Assembly: GCF_900176515.1 (NCBI RefSeq)
Contig: NZ_FWXV01000001.1
Span: 2,080,699-2,144,698, forward strand
Length of the DNA stretch: 64,000 nucleotides
Origin: Kibdelosporangium aridum
GTDB taxonomy: Bacteria > Actinomycetota > Actinomycetes > Mycobacteriales > Pseudonocardiaceae
Direction of reading: 5' to 3'
In this document: piece after piece, positions 1 through 9,382 of the stretch
Layout: each line of letters begins with the position of its first letter
Position numbering within the stretch: the stretch's first letter is position 1
The notes under the pieces: model-generated
Database searches by the model: none
Seen by the model: the letters and a program-made list of their open reading frames with translations, nothing else
Told to the model about the DNA's origin: nothing
Program-made: the position numbers and the translations under genes

Positions 1-1147
1 GATCGACAAGCAGCGACGGCAGGAGGCTGGCCGGAGCGATGGGCAGCGCCTCCGCGTCGGTCATCACCTCGTCCGCGACTGCCTGCACCTCTGGAGGCAA
101 CTCCAAATCGGGGTGGGACTTCACGTGCGACTCGAACAACGCCCGCGCTCGATTGTCGTTGCGCGCCCGAGCCGCCAGCAGTCGCGCCGCGCGTTGCGGG
201 AACGCCTTCATCGCCGTCAGCAGCGCAGGCTGGACCTTGTTCTGCTCAAGGCGATCGAGCAGAACGGTGAACGCTTCGTCGGTCGGCAGCACGGCCAGAA
301 TTGCGAGCGACCGCTTCCGCAATTCGGCGTGGCTGTACGAGTCCAGCTCACGCGCAAGCCTAGGCGCCACCGCAGGACCAACCGTGTCGAGGACGGAGTA
401 GGCGACCGACTTGTCGAACGCGATGCCGTGCGTCCCGTCGAGCGCGGCGAGGTCGTCGGCGGTGCCGACGCTGCACGCAGTGTGCAGCCACAGGTAGTAC
501 TCGAATCGCTCACCGAGGGACTCGCGGACCCAGTCCGATCGTGTCGGCATGAAGTACGCCCGCAACACGTTGGCCGCCCCAGGCGCGCCGAGCGGCTCCA
601 ACGCGGCCTCGGCCGCGGCGTACTCGGCGTCGGTCGCGGCGGCCAGCGCCCGCCTGACCACTTCGGACCCGATGATGACCCAGTAGGGCTGCTGCGAGAT
701 GCCAGTCGTCTGCGGCACCACCCAGTTCGCCGGCCGTTCGCGGTTCTGCCAGTGCCTTGTGGACATCGGCTCGACGGACATGTGGACTTTGGTGCAGCTG
801 ACCGCTGCCTCGGCGGCGAAGGCGGCGCCGTGCTCAGCTATCCAGTGGTGAACGAGGGTGCTCACGTCGTCCCGGTCGTAGTTGTCGACCGTCGCGGCCA
901 TCTTGACCACAGCCGCGCCGATCGGCGTCACCTCACCTGCGAGGTAGGCGCGGCCCGCGTCGGCCAGCTTCTCGTCCGAACGCGGGTCGGTGAGGATGCG
1001 GTCAAGGCTCGTGCGCAGCTTGCCCACCAGCGCCGCCCCGGCTGCGGCGGCCTGATTGTCCTGCTGGTACACGGGTTTCCCGCGATCACGGCGTGGAAGG
1101 ACGTACCGTCTCCACGACGACGGCATGACGAACGTGTCCTCGTCCAT
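1..1147 (-). CDS. DUF4132/MolR-like protein, 3'-truncated by window edge
   Basis: An open frame on the minus strand runs from ATG at 1147 to the window edge with no stop, so only about the first 380 residues are visible. The N-terminus (MDEDTFVMPSSWRRYVLPRR) resembles the opening of actinobacterial DUF4132 (MolR-related) proteins, and the rest is an alanine/leucine-rich helical protein of HEAT-like character without a signal peptide or membrane segment. The function of the family is unknown. The opposite strand is also open, but its product is Arg/His/Gly-rich with shadow-like composition. The family assignment is from memory of similar sequences; that the frame is coding is much more secure. 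Confidence 0.6.
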   Translation of the reverse strand, partial: MDEDTFVMPSSWRRYVLPRRDRGKPVYQQDNQAAAAGAALVGKLRTSLDRILTDPRSDEKLADAGRAYLAGEVTPIGAAVVKMAATVDNYDRDDVSTLVHHWIAEHGAAFAAEAAVSCTKVHMSVEPMSTRHWQNRERPANWVVPQTTGISQQPYWVIIGSEVVRRALAAATDAEYAAAEAALEPLGAPGAANVLRAYFMPTRSDWVRESLGERFEYYLWLHTACSVGTADDLAALDGTHGIAFDKSVAYSVLDTVGPAVAPRLARELDSYSHAELRKRSLAILAVLPTDEAFTVLLDRLEQNKVQPALLTAMKAFPQRAARLLAARARNDNRARALFESHVKSHPDLELPPEVQAVADEVMTDAEALPIAPASLLPSLLVD

Positions 1148-1364
1148 GTGACCCCCTGCGGTCGGTGCGCTGGTGCTGCGATGTCGCGGTGCACCGTACG
1201 GCAGGGGTCCGACAATTGTGATCGGCGCAGGTCACGGGTCGTTCACCGGCTCCGCGCGCCCGATATGATTCCTGTCCGGTTGTGTCAATTGTGAGCGACT
1301 GGTCAATTCTGCCAATATGGGAAGGCATTGTTACTCGTCAACCCTGCAGGCGAGGTGTTCTTCC

Positions 1365-2468
1365 ATGCGTATTGGGATGTTACTGTCGATCGCGTTAACC
1401 GCGTCTCTCACAATTGGCGGAGTTAGTTCGTACGCCAGCCAAACTAAGTTGTCCGAAGGCGAGTCGAAGTCGCTGCGACAACGGCCGCTTGTCAGCGCGG
1501 CCGAAGTGATACGGGCCGAGGCGGTCAACCACTCCGGCTTCGGCGGAATCACACTGGGCGACCACCAGGTCAACCTGTGGTGGAAGGGCGACGTACCGGC
1601 CGTGATCAGCGATGTCGTGCGCCGGGCGTCGGCGCAGGCGCCCGTGCGGCTGGCCAAGGCGGCCCATTCCCAGCTCGAGTTGACCGCGGCCGCGAAAAAG
1701 CTGGAAGCGTGGCGCAAGGCCCATCCGGAGTCCGGGATTTATGGTGTGAAAAATCCAGGTGACGGCAGCGGACTTGTCCTCGCGGCCTACCCGGGAGTGC
1801 TCACGAACTCAGCGGCAATCCAGTCGGATGTGCCGGTTCGCATCGTCCATGAAGAACCGATGACCTCAACGTCCCGAAAGGACGACGCGCCGCCGTGGAA
1901 AGGCGGAGCCGGTACCTGGAACCAGACCGCGGGCACGATCTGCACGTCCGGTTTCGGTGTACGAAACAGTGCGGGTGCGCGGTTCGTGCTTTCGGCCGAG
2001 CACTGCGGCCAGACGGGGCACCGGATCACCGACCGCACCGGCCAGTTCATCGGCAACGTCGGCGCGGCCCGCGACGACCACGACATCTCGGTCATCCCGA
2101 CGTCCAGCTCCACCAACCAGATGTACGTCGGCAACGGCGACAGCAACTCGACTGTCACCGTGGTCAACTGGGGTCACGTGTTCGTCGGCCAGTTCCTCTG
2201 CCAGTCCGGCGTGACCAGCGCCGAGCAGACCGGCGGCCCGGTCTGCAACCTGAAGGTGATCTTCTTCTGGCAGGACGCCGAAGACCTCGTCGAGGCCGAG
2301 CAGACGCAAGGCCTGCCCGCCGCACGCGGCGGTGACAGCGGCGGCTCGGTCTACTCGACCACGTCCGGTGGCGTGATCGCCAACGGCACCGTCACCCGCA
2401 CGGCCGGTGCACGCCTGGGCTTCCAGGACTTCGCCACCGCCAACCGGGACTTCGGGATCTTCATCTGA
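1365..2468 (+). CDS. Secreted chymotrypsin-like (S1) serine protease
   Basis: A secreted peptidase of the trypsin/chymotrypsin fold. ATG 1365 is preceded by GAGGTG at 1352-1357 and gives a Sec signal peptide (MRIGMLLSIALTASLTIGG); an upstream in-frame ATG at 1317 would bury it. A pro-region of about 150 residues follows, as in actinomycete alpha-lytic-type proteases, then the triad motifs: His in AEHCG, Asp in the DDHDISV stretch, and Ser in GDSGGSV. The mature domain contains several Cys residues suited to disulfides. The gene ends 19 bp from the convergent PGPGW gene. Substrate is unknown; extracellular nutrient proteolysis is an inference. Confidence 0.85.
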   Translation: MRIGMLLSIALTASLTIGGVSSYASQTKLSEGESKSLRQRPLVSAAEVIRAEAVNHSGFGGITLGDHQVNLWWKGDVPAVISDVVRRASAQAPVRLAKAAHSQLELTAAAKKLEAWRKAHPESGIYGVKNPGDGSGLVLAAYPGVLTNSAAIQSDVPVRIVHEEPMTSTSRKDDAPPWKGGAGTWNQTAGTICTSGFGVRNSAGARFVLSAEHCGQTGHRITDRTGQFIGNVGAARDDHDISVIPTSSSTNQMYVGNGDSNSTVTVVNWGHVFVGQFLCQSGVTSAEQTGGPVCNLKVIFFWQDAEDLVEAEQTQGLPAARGGDSGGSVYSTTSGGVIANGTVTRTAGARLGFQDFATANRDFGIFI

Positions 2469-2487
2469 CGTGGCAGGGCCCCGGGCA

Positions 2488-2874
2488 CTACCTGGGGCCC
2501 TGTTTGCGTTTGGCCTGCACCCGGCGATAGCTCCAACCCAGCAGGACCAGCAGCACGATCCCGGACAGGATCAGGCCCGACCCGGTGCTCCAGCCGCTCA
2601 ACGGCAGGCTGTCGACCAGTCCCCACACGATGCCCGCGGCGATCAGGGCCAGGCCGGCGAGGACCGACCAGACGATTCGAAACGGTGTGGAGACGCTGTC
2701 CTCCGCCGCCTTCATCGCACGGTCGCGCACCGGGTCGATGTACTTCTCCAGCGCGGGGAACTCCGACGCGAGCACCAGCAGACCGGCGAGTACCAGCAGC
2801 AGGCCCGGGCCGGGCAGGACAAGCATCGCGGCTCCGATCAGCAGGAGCGCGGCACCGACGATCGTGAGCGTCAC
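2488..2874 (-). CDS. PGPGW-type (TIGR02611-like) small membrane protein
   Basis: A membrane protein of about 128 residues with two hydrophobic blocks. The first carries the PGPG signature followed by LLLVLAGLLVLASEF, matching actinobacterial PGPGW/TIGR02611 proteins of unknown function. A charged loop (ALEKYIDPVRDRAMKAAED) separates it from a second pair of hydrophobic segments, and the C-terminus is basic. The start is GTG 2874 because AGAGG lies 9 nt upstream; GTG 2883 and an ATG at 2958 are alternatives, but the latter reads through non-conserved, repeat-containing DNA. Confidence 0.7.
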   Translation of the reverse strand: MTLTIVGAALLLIGAAMLVLPGPGLLLVLAGLLVLASEFPALEKYIDPVRDRAMKAAEDSVSTPFRIVWSVLAGLALIAAGIVWGLVDSLPLSGWSTGSGLILSGIVLLVLLGWSYRRVQAKRKQGPR

Positions 2875-2921
2875 GCGTTTCACCCTCTGATTGTCGGGTG
2901 CGGCACGGCGATCCGCACGAT

Positions 2922-2949
2922 GATCGACACACAGCGATCGACACACAGC
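2922..2949. repeat. 14-bp tandem repeat, two copies
   Basis: The 14-mer GATCGACACACAGC occurs twice head-to-tail, followed by a partial third copy (GATC). It lies in the intergenic region upstream of the PGPGW gene and about 115 bp upstream of the BNR-4 gene. No function is evident. Confidence 0.7.
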
Positions 2950-3066
2950 GATCAGCACAGCGGTAATTCAGAAATGCGAAATGGCCCGGTCATCGGGAAC
3001 ATTGCCCGATGACATTCAGGCGAGGTAGCGTTTTCCGATTGACGCAACGCCGCGTGGAGGTTCGCC

Positions 3067-4350
3067 GTGCCCCCTGCACCACGCTCCTTCGTTCTGACAA
3101 TGACCGCTCTAATCACTTTGGTCATTCCGGTACCGAGCGCCTCGGCCGCGACCATCGATACCGTGACAACCCAATCCATCTACGGTTGTCTGCGTACGAA
3201 CGGCGCCGCCGTTTATGATTCCGCAGTCAATCAAACCTTCGTCACGTATTCGGGGACGAATCACGACATCTACATCAAGGCCTACCACCACGCCGGCTCG
3301 TCGTGGTCGGCCGCGGCCAAGGTCGCCACGCTCAACCTGACGCACTCCAACGCCTATCACGACTACCCTGTCCTGCGGCAACTCTCCGACGGACGGCTGG
3401 CGATCTTCCAGGCCACGCACACGTCGAGCCTGCAGATGTACACGTCGCCGTCGCCGCGATCGATCACCGGAACATGGTCGAACCGGCGAATCAGCACCGA
3501 CCGGAACACGTATCCGGAGCCGATCGTCATCGGATCGGCCATTTACGTCTTCTACAGCCAGAACACCGATCTGTCATGGCCGTACCGGATCTACCGCGTG
3601 ATCAAGTCCACGAACTCCGGTCAAACGTGGAGCGCCCCGCAGACCGTCATCGATTCCGGCCGGAGCGCCGACAAATTCTCCGAAGTGTACGCGTTCGGCG
3701 TGTACGAACGCAACGGCCGGATCTACATAACATGGTCACAGCACGGCGGCCCGAAAGGTCATAACGGCGCCGGAAAGAACATCTACGTCGCGTACTTCAA
3801 CACCGCCGACTCGACCATGCGCACGGTCAACGACACCAACCTCGGCGCCGGGATCACCGGCGGTGAGCTGAGCCAGGCCTTGGTCGTGACGACCAACCCG
3901 AACGACTTGCCCGTAGGCAAGACGTTGCCCGAGGAGAACCCGGTCGCGGTCCCGATGCAGGACGGCACAGTCGTGCTTGGCTACGGCGTGCACACCGCCA
4001 ACAGCAGGCGGATCGTGCTCGCCCGGTGGGCAGGCAGTTCGTGGACGAGCACCACGATCGACTCCGCCACGTCGCTGTTCAAGGACATCGTGGCCAGCGG
4101 CGATGCCGTCGAGTTCGTCTACGCGACGGCCGACAACCGCAGGCTGATCGCCAAACGCTGGAACCCCTCAGCGGGCCAGACGCCGGTCTTCGACATCAGC
4201 GTGCCGTACAGCGGCGGCGCCGACACGGTGTTCTACGCCAATTTCGTGGAGAAGCGTGGCGGTATCAGCGTCATCGCCAGCACGATCCACTACGCCACCC
4301 GCAAGGACGTCCACACTGGACGGTGGCCGATCTTCGCGATCAGCAACTAG
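3067..4350 (+). CDS. Secreted BNR-4 repeat protein (sialidase/polysaccharide-lyase-like propeller)
   Basis: Starts at GTG 3067 with GGAGG at 3056-3060. Residues 1-28 form a Sec signal peptide ending in SASAA. The mature protein of about 400 residues resembles BNR_4 propeller proteins: repeated beta-strand motifs such as TNSGQTWS, NHDIYIKAYHH and DGRLAIFQAT. BNR_4 proteins include polysaccharide lyases and uncharacterised secreted proteins, so glycan binding or cleavage is a reasonable guess but no catalytic residues could be assigned. The 3' end overlaps the convergent YchJ-like gene by 11 bp. Confidence 0.7.
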   Translation: MPPAPRSFVLTMTALITLVIPVPSASAATIDTVTTQSIYGCLRTNGAAVYDSAVNQTFVTYSGTNHDIYIKAYHHAGSSWSAAAKVATLNLTHSNAYHDYPVLRQLSDGRLAIFQATHTSSLQMYTSPSPRSITGTWSNRRISTDRNTYPEPIVIGSAIYVFYSQNTDLSWPYRIYRVIKSTNSGQTWSAPQTVIDSGRSADKFSEVYAFGVYERNGRIYITWSQHGGPKGHNGAGKNIYVAYFNTADSTMRTVNDTNLGAGITGGELSQALVVTTNPNDLPVGKTLPEENPVAVPMQDGTVVLGYGVHTANSRRIVLARWAGSSWTSTTIDSATSLFKDIVASGDAVEFVYATADNRRLIAKRWNPSAGQTPVFDISVPYSGGADTVFYANFVEKRGGISVIASTIHYATRKDVHTGRWPIFAISN

Positions 4351-4720
4351 CGACGTACGTCCACTGCCCGTCCTCGCGCGAGAAGCTGCTGTTCTCGTGC
4401 ATCACGTCGGCACGGCCGTTCGCCTGGTAGTGGGCGTTGAACTCGACCGTGCCGACCGTGTGGAACGGGCTGCCACCGGTCGTGCCGACGATCTCAAGCC
4501 GGGTCCAGCGCAGTCCGGGGTCGAACTCGAGCTTCTTGGGACGTGTCGTGGAATGCCATGTCCGTAGCAGATAGTCCTTGTCACCGACGGCGTACGCGCT
4601 GTAACGCGAGCGCATCAGCAACTCCGCAGTGCTGGCCGTCGCTTCCGCGCGATGGAAAACACCACAACAGTCGGCGTACGGCTTGCCTAGACCACAGGGA
4701 CACGACGCTGGCACGGGCAC
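4340..4720 (-). CDS. YchJ-like SEC-C zinc-motif protein (UPF0225 family)
   Basis: A 126-residue cytoplasmic protein with an N-terminal SEC-C type zinc motif (CPCGLGKPYADCCG, residues 7-20) followed by the NTF2-like fold typical of YchJ/UPF0225: a helix with AELLMRSRYSAYAVGD, then WTRLEIV, GTVEFNAHY and HENSSFSREDGQW. Length and domain order match the family, whose function is not established. Convergent with the upstream BNR-4 gene (11 bp overlap). Confidence 0.85.
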   Translation of the reverse strand: MPVPASCPCGLGKPYADCCGVFHRAEATASTAELLMRSRYSAYAVGDKDYLLRTWHSTTRPKKLEFDPGLRWTRLEIVGTTGGSPFHTVGTVEFNAHYQANGRADVMHENSSFSREDGQWTYVASC

Positions 4721-4833
4721 ATGCTACTAGTACGAATGGCGGTTGCTGCTCGTCAGCACCGAGGGCATTCTGGAACGTTCCGCATGGGGCGGACCCGGTC
4801 CGACGGACTGGCATCCACCGAGCGGAGGCGACC

Positions 4834-5703
4834 GTGCCCGACGAGGACAGATACCTCGCGCACCTCTGTGGACTGGCGGACAACCCCAATCTGCCAGAGC
4901 ATCTGCTGGACAAGCTGGTCGCGGTGACCAGCGGCGAACTGGATACCGGACCAGACCTGTTCGGTGCGCCGACACTCGACATGTCCGACCTGGCGGACGC
5001 GCCGGTCGTCGAGTCCGCCGGCGAAGCCATGGCCCGCCGAACCGACCTGACAGCGGCGACCTACGAACAGTTGATGGGCGACAACCGGATCTGGGTCCGG
5101 CTGTACCTCGCCCGCAACCCAGCATTACCGGAAAGTCTGTTGTGGACGCTCGCGAAGGACCGGGCTGTGCGCCCCGAGCTGGCGTGGAACCCGGCTGTGC
5201 CGCTGAAACTGCTGTGCGAGATCGCCGCCTCGGTGAAGTTGCCCCAGGTGTTGCTGCCCCGCATCGCCGAGGCGAACAAAACCGAGCTCCGGTTCCTCGC
5301 CTCATCCCGGGCATGGCAGGTACGCGCCTTGATCGCGCTGCACACAGCACTGCCTCGTGACGTGATCGAGCGGCTGCTCAACGATCCCGAACTGCGTGTC
5401 GTGCACGCGCTCGTCGCTGCCAAGAACCCGCACTGTTCCTCGGCGTTCCTGCACGATCTGCTCGAGCGCGCGGAAGCCACCGCTCCCCAGATCGCCCAGC
5501 ACCCGAACGCCGAAGCCAGCACGCTGATGCGCTGCCTGCGGATGCCTGCCGCACGCAGGCACGCCGCCCGGCACCCGAACCTGCCTGCCGAGATGATCAC
5601 CGAACTGCTCGACGACCCGGACCTGCTGGTGGCTGAAGCGGCAGCGGCCAACCCGGCCCTGCCCACGAAAATCATGGAGGCCGTGCTCGCGGAAGCCCAT
5701 TGA
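4834..5703 (+). CDS. Leucine-rich repeat variant (LRV/HEAT-like) protein
   Basis: Starts at GTG 4834 with GGAGG 5 nt upstream; the frame stays open upstream to 4543, but that part lacks the repeat pattern. The product of 289 residues is a soluble alpha-helical repeat protein built from units of the form NPxLPxxLLxxLxxD: NPNLPEHLLDKLV, NPALPESLLWTLAKD, HPNLPAEMITELLDD and NPALPTKIMEAVL. Such LRV proteins are common in actinomycetes and presumably bind proteins, but no partner is known. The gene ends about 90 bp before a transposase remnant. Confidence 0.75.
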   Translation: MPDEDRYLAHLCGLADNPNLPEHLLDKLVAVTSGELDTGPDLFGAPTLDMSDLADAPVVESAGEAMARRTDLTAATYEQLMGDNRIWVRLYLARNPALPESLLWTLAKDRAVRPELAWNPAVPLKLLCEIAASVKLPQVLLPRIAEANKTELRFLASSRAWQVRALIALHTALPRDVIERLLNDPELRVVHALVAAKNPHCSSAFLHDLLERAEATAPQIAQHPNAEASTLMRCLRMPAARRHAARHPNLPAEMITELLDDPDLLVAEAAAANPALPTKIMEAVLAEAH

Positions 5704-5740
5704 GCCATTCCGCGTAACGGCTTGTGGCTCTGGGTAGTGG

Positions 5741-6415
5741 GTGGTGGTTGGGGTCGGCGACACGCCGGATCCGTTGTGGTGCAACGAGAAGAACAACGGC
5801 ATCAGCAAATCAACCGGCTACGACTACCTGCACGAAGGCATCGACGTGCTCGCCACGCTCTCACCGAGCCTGCACGGGGCGCTGCTGGCGGCCAAGGCCG
5901 CCGGGCACAGCCATGTGAACATCGACGGGATGCTGATCGAGACCGACCGGGTCAGCACGCCGGGTCCGACCCCTGGCGTGGATCTCTGGTGGTCGGGCAA
6001 GCACGCCAACCACGGCGGCAACGTTCAAGTTGTCACGGTGCCGGACGGCTGGCCGATCTGGACCTCTGACGTGCGGCCCGGCCGCGAGCACGACACCACC
6101 GCGATCCGTACCCACGCCGAGATCCTGCCCGCCCTTGTTGAGGCGGCCGCCGATCTGCGCAGCCTCGGCGATCTGGGCTACGAAGGCGAAGCCGACACCA
6201 TCACGGTGGCGTTCAAGAAGCCGAAAGACAGCATACTCACCGCGCTCCAGCAGCAATTCAACAAAGCACACAACGGCGTGCGCGCGATCGGCGAACGCGG
6301 CAACGCCCTACTGAAGATGACCTTCAAAGCGCTACGCAACGTCAGCATCTGCCCGTGGCGGATCGTTGCCGCAGCCCTCGTCCTGCTCCACTTCGACCAC
6401 GACCGCACCACATGA
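5741..6415 (+). pseudogene. Remnant of an IS5-type DDE (DDE_Tnp_4-like) transposase
   Basis: Recognisable transposase sequence begins near 5798 (NGISKSTGYDYLHEGIDVLA) and continues through HVNIDGMLIETDR, TPGPTPGVDLWWSGKHANHGGN, DVRPGREHDTT and GNALLKMTFKALR to the normal C-terminus near 6415. The N-terminal part expected in intact relatives, roughly 50-70 residues, is missing; the frame is open upstream of 5798 but carries unrelated sequence. Acidic residues of the DDE core (D in NIDG, D in SDVRPG, a later E) remain, so this is a 5'-deleted relic rather than a frameshifted copy. No terminal inverted repeats or target duplication could be found. Confidence 0.75.
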
Positions 6416-6504
6416 CATGATCAGTGATGAACGCGCACAGTCGAGGGCCGTTCGTGTCGCAGTCCGCCTCGCCCAGACGCCTACTGCCAGCGCGGGTGCC
6501 GGGC

Positions 6505-6891
6505 TCAGCCGGCCTTCTGTACCAGTTGTACGGGATAGCCATCGGGGTCCTCGACAAAGGCGATCCTGAACCGACCTTCCCCGAAGGCGTACGGAGCGCG
6601 GTTGTCCGTTGCCCCAGAGCTCAATGCCAAGCGGTATGCGGTATCCACGTCGTCTGTCCAGATAGCGATGCACGCCCGGTGGCCAGCTGTCACAGGCTCC
6701 AGGCCGTGACTCTCCGCCAGGAGTCGTGGCAGCGCCAGGCCAATAGTGAACCCTCCCAAAGCCATCTCAATCTTGACGGGATCCTCCTGGGGCGAGCGGA
6801 AAGTTTCACGGAAGCCGAAGATTCCATAGAAACTGGCCGCACGCTCGGTATCGGAAACGAACAAGATCACCTGGGGATCGGAGAACTCCAC
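6505..6891 (-). CDS. VOC (glyoxalase/bleomycin-resistance-like) family protein
   Basis: A 128-residue protein with the two beta-alpha-beta-beta-beta halves of vicinal-oxygen-chelate proteins: VILFVSDTERAASFYGIFGF in the first and CIAIWTDDVDTAYRLALSSGA plus FVEDPDGYPVQLVQKAG in the second. VOC proteins bind a metal ion and act as lyases, dioxygenases or antibiotic-binding proteins; the substrate cannot be inferred. Divergent from the ADP-ribosylglycohydrolase gene with an 80-bp spacer. Confidence 0.85.
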   Translation of the reverse strand: MEFSDPQVILFVSDTERAASFYGIFGFRETFRSPQEDPVKIEMALGGFTIGLALPRLLAESHGLEPVTAGHRACIAIWTDDVDTAYRLALSSGATDNRAPYAFGEGRFRIAFVEDPDGYPVQLVQKAG

Positions 6892-6971
6892 CGGTCGAGC
6901 GTAGTGAGCCCCACACCATTACGCCCAGTCACCGAAACCTTGCGCGGAATAGCTCATTAGGGTCACTGATC

Positions 6972-7892
6972 ATGAACCGGAACGACCGCGCCGTCGGCGC
7001 CATTGTGGGAACTGCGGTAGGTGATGCGCTGGGAGCACCATTCGAGTTCCGCCCGGCCGGGACGTTCTCCGCGACCGGCACGGACGAGATGCACGGCGGC
7101 GGGGGCTGGGATCCCGGCGAAGCCACCGACGACACTCAGATGGCCGTACACGTGGGCGAGTCCCTGCTCGAGTGCGGCGGACTGGATCTGCCGGACATCT
7201 TCGCGCGTTTCCAACGGTGGTGTGCCGCCGATCCCAAGGACATCGGGACACAGACCGAAGATGTGCTCACCAACGGCTACCCGTGGGACAAAGCGGCGCA
7301 GGTCCACTTCGAAGGCAACATGCGCGCGGCGGGCAACGGTTGCCTGATGCGAGCGGCGACCTCCGCGGTGTACTGCGCCCCATCGGGTCGCACGTCCACA
7401 ATGGACGCGGCCAGGAGAATCGCCGGGCTGACCCACGGTGACCCGGCCGTGTGGGAAGGCGTGGCCATCTTCCACGACTTGATCCGGGCCGCGTTGGACG
7501 GCGGCAACCCACTCGACGCGATACCGGATGCGCTGGCGGAGATTGAACCGGCCTACCGCGACAAGTACGCCATGGTCCTGAGCGCGGACTGGCATCCCGA
7601 GAAAGCAACCGAGTTCAACGGAGCGATCTGGCCGTGCCTGGGCTCGGCAGTGTGGGCTTTGCGGCAGGCATCGACGTTCGAGGACGCCGTGCGCACCGCA
7701 GTCGATCTCGGCGGCGACACCGACACGGTCGCGGCCGTGACCGGTGGCTTGGCAGGCGCGGCGTACGGCATCGACGCGATTCCCGACCGCTGGACGACGA
7801 AATTGCACGTGCCCCTGCCGGGCGCGGGCGACCGTGTGCTCCGACTGCCCGAACTCGTCGGCCTCGGACGGCGCCTGAACGCGGCGGGGTAA
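6972..7892 (+). CDS. ADP-ribosylglycohydrolase (DraG/ARH family)
   Basis: A 306-residue all-helical hydrolase predicted to remove ADP-ribose from proteins or small molecules. The family's two magnesium-binding motifs are intact: GDALGAPFE plus TDDTQMA near the N-terminus and GGDTDTVAAVTGGLAGA near the C-terminus. GNGCLMRAA is also typical. No partner ADP-ribosyltransferase is visible in the window. The neighbouring HD and PH genes are on other transcripts, so a functional link is unproven. Confidence 0.9.
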   Translation: MNRNDRAVGAIVGTAVGDALGAPFEFRPAGTFSATGTDEMHGGGGWDPGEATDDTQMAVHVGESLLECGGLDLPDIFARFQRWCAADPKDIGTQTEDVLTNGYPWDKAAQVHFEGNMRAAGNGCLMRAATSAVYCAPSGRTSTMDAARRIAGLTHGDPAVWEGVAIFHDLIRAALDGGNPLDAIPDALAEIEPAYRDKYAMVLSADWHPEKATEFNGAIWPCLGSAVWALRQASTFEDAVRTAVDLGGDTDTVAAVTGGLAGAAYGIDAIPDRWTTKLHVPLPGAGDRVLRLPELVGLGRRLNAAG

Positions 7893-7962
7893 CGGTCTGG
7901 CAGCGCCCTCACCACCGCAATCGCCCGAGTGTCCACACCAGACCATCTCGGCTCGAGCGCGG

Positions 7963-8934
7963 TCATGGGCGCCACACGATCCGGCATGTCCACGGGAGAG
8001 CCGGCAGCTCCGCGGCCGGAAACTCGATGGGTACGCCGTCAACACAAGCGGTGGTCAGGTACAACTTGTCCACCTGGTAGGCGTATCCATCGACCCCGTC
8101 GTCGACAGTGCCGCCATCCAGGGTGACCTCCCAACCCATCGGGTCCCGGCGCAGACGCTGAGCGTCTTCCGAGGTTCGCGGATCGGCCAGGAGCACTGCC
8201 CACAACTCGTCATCGGTCATCCAAGGGATCCGGTCGAGCAGATCGCCGGACAGCAGCCGGGCGACCAGGCCGCGCATCACACCGTTGGCCACCGCGTCCT
8301 CCCAGGAGCACAAGTACCGTGCTTCACCGGTTGCCAGTTCGGCGAGATAGGTGGCCGTGGCCAGATCGGTGTGCACGGCACCTTCGGAGACCCAAAGCCG
8401 TTTCAGGGTTTGCGGCGGCGGTTCCATCAGCCGTCCGTGCACGCGTCCGCTTCGCAGAAACGACTCGAGGTGGTCGAGTTTCAGCCCACGCTTCCCGCGC
8501 AACACCGACGGCCGCGAGCCGGCCTCGATGGCAATGACCTCGTCGACATCCATCCCATGGCTGGCCAGCAACGGCCGCAGCCCCAGCATCCGTTGCTCGC
8601 CTAGGCGGTGATGGTCAAGCCCGGCCAGTCCTTCGAACGTATGACTGAACGGCAGGTGCCCGATGTCGTGTAGGAGCGCGGCGGCTCGCGCGGGAAGGTC
8701 ATCGGCGTCGAAGTACGCTGCCAGCGCGAACAGGCCGAGGCTATGTTCCAGCCTGGAATAGGTCTGGTGTGTGGTCAGCATCGACGCGCCGCCGTGCGCG
8801 ATGAACTGCAGCCGCCGCACTTCCCATGTGCGCAGCAATTGTTGTTCCAGCGGTGTCAGCCGCACGTCCAGTTCCCACATCGGGTCGCGATAGCTGCCGT
8901 CACGGCCGAGAATGCCCCCGACCACACGAGTCAT
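7963..8934 (-). CDS. HD-domain phosphohydrolase
   Basis: A 323-residue protein from ATG 8934 with GGAGGT 6-7 nt upstream. The HD metal-binding motif is present: the N-terminal His in SRLEHSLG, HD in LLHDIGHLPFSHTFE, and a downstream Asp in the KLDHLES segment. This arrangement resembles SAMHD1/dGTPase-type HD hydrolases acting on nucleotides, though the exact substrate is unknown. The C-terminal third is less conserved. Divergent from the PH-domain gene with only 34 bp between starts. Confidence 0.8.
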   Translation of the reverse strand: MTRVVGGILGRDGSYRDPMWELDVRLTPLEQQLLRTWEVRRLQFIAHGGASMLTTHQTYSRLEHSLGLFALAAYFDADDLPARAAALLHDIGHLPFSHTFEGLAGLDHHRLGEQRMLGLRPLLASHGMDVDEVIAIEAGSRPSVLRGKRGLKLDHLESFLRSGRVHGRLMEPPPQTLKRLWVSEGAVHTDLATATYLAELATGEARYLCSWEDAVANGVMRGLVARLLSGDLLDRIPWMTDDELWAVLLADPRTSEDAQRLRRDPMGWEVTLDGGTVDDGVDGYAYQVDKLYLTTACVDGVPIEFPAAELPALPWTCRIVWRP

Positions 8935-8968
8935 TCTCTTACCTCCACAAGTCCGTAAGCTTGGTGCA

Positions 8969-9343
8969 GTGATCGACTTTCAGAAGAACTCAGTGTTCAA
9001 GCTGTCCCCTGCCCGCACCGAGAGCGTCGCACCGGAAGTCGCCCCGCTGATCATCCCCGGTGAACAGATCGTCTTCTGCTTCAAAACGGTCCGTGACTTC
9101 GTCGTGTTCACCACCAAACGGCTGATCGCGGTGAACGTGCAAGGCATGACGGGCAAGAAGAAGGACTTCACCACCCTGCCGTACAGCAAGATCCAGGCGT
9201 TCTCGATCGAGACCGCGGGCACGTTCGACCTGGACGCCGAGCTTGACCTGTGGTTCAGCGGGCTGGGCAACGTGCGGCTGGAGTTCCGTGGCGGTGCCGA
9301 CGTCCGGCAGATCGCGCACCTGATCGCGATGCAGGCCCTCTGA
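8969..9343 (+). CDS. Bacterial PH-domain protein (bPH_1-like)
   Basis: About 124 residues from GTG 8969 that fit the bacterial pleckstrin-homology family (PF08000-like): FKTVRDFVVFTTKRLIAVNVQGMTGKK with FTTLPYSKIQAFSIETAGTFDLDAELDLW. No transmembrane segment is present. The family is widespread in bacteria without a settled function. The start is uncertain because no strong Shine-Dalgarno is visible; an upstream ATG at 8912 would overlap the divergent HD gene. Confidence 0.75.
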   Translation: MIDFQKNSVFKLSPARTESVAPEVAPLIIPGEQIVFCFKTVRDFVVFTTKRLIAVNVQGMTGKKKDFTTLPYSKIQAFSIETAGTFDLDAELDLWFSGLGNVRLEFRGGADVRQIAHLIAMQAL

Positions 9344-9382
9344 CCGGGAATAGTCACTTATTTTGACTTGTTGGGGCGAGGC

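Noticed and set aside
113..1294. Long plus-strand open frame over the DUF4132-like gene
   Set aside because: Arg/His/Gly-rich shadow composition; the minus-strand frame has balanced amino acids and a conserved N-terminus.
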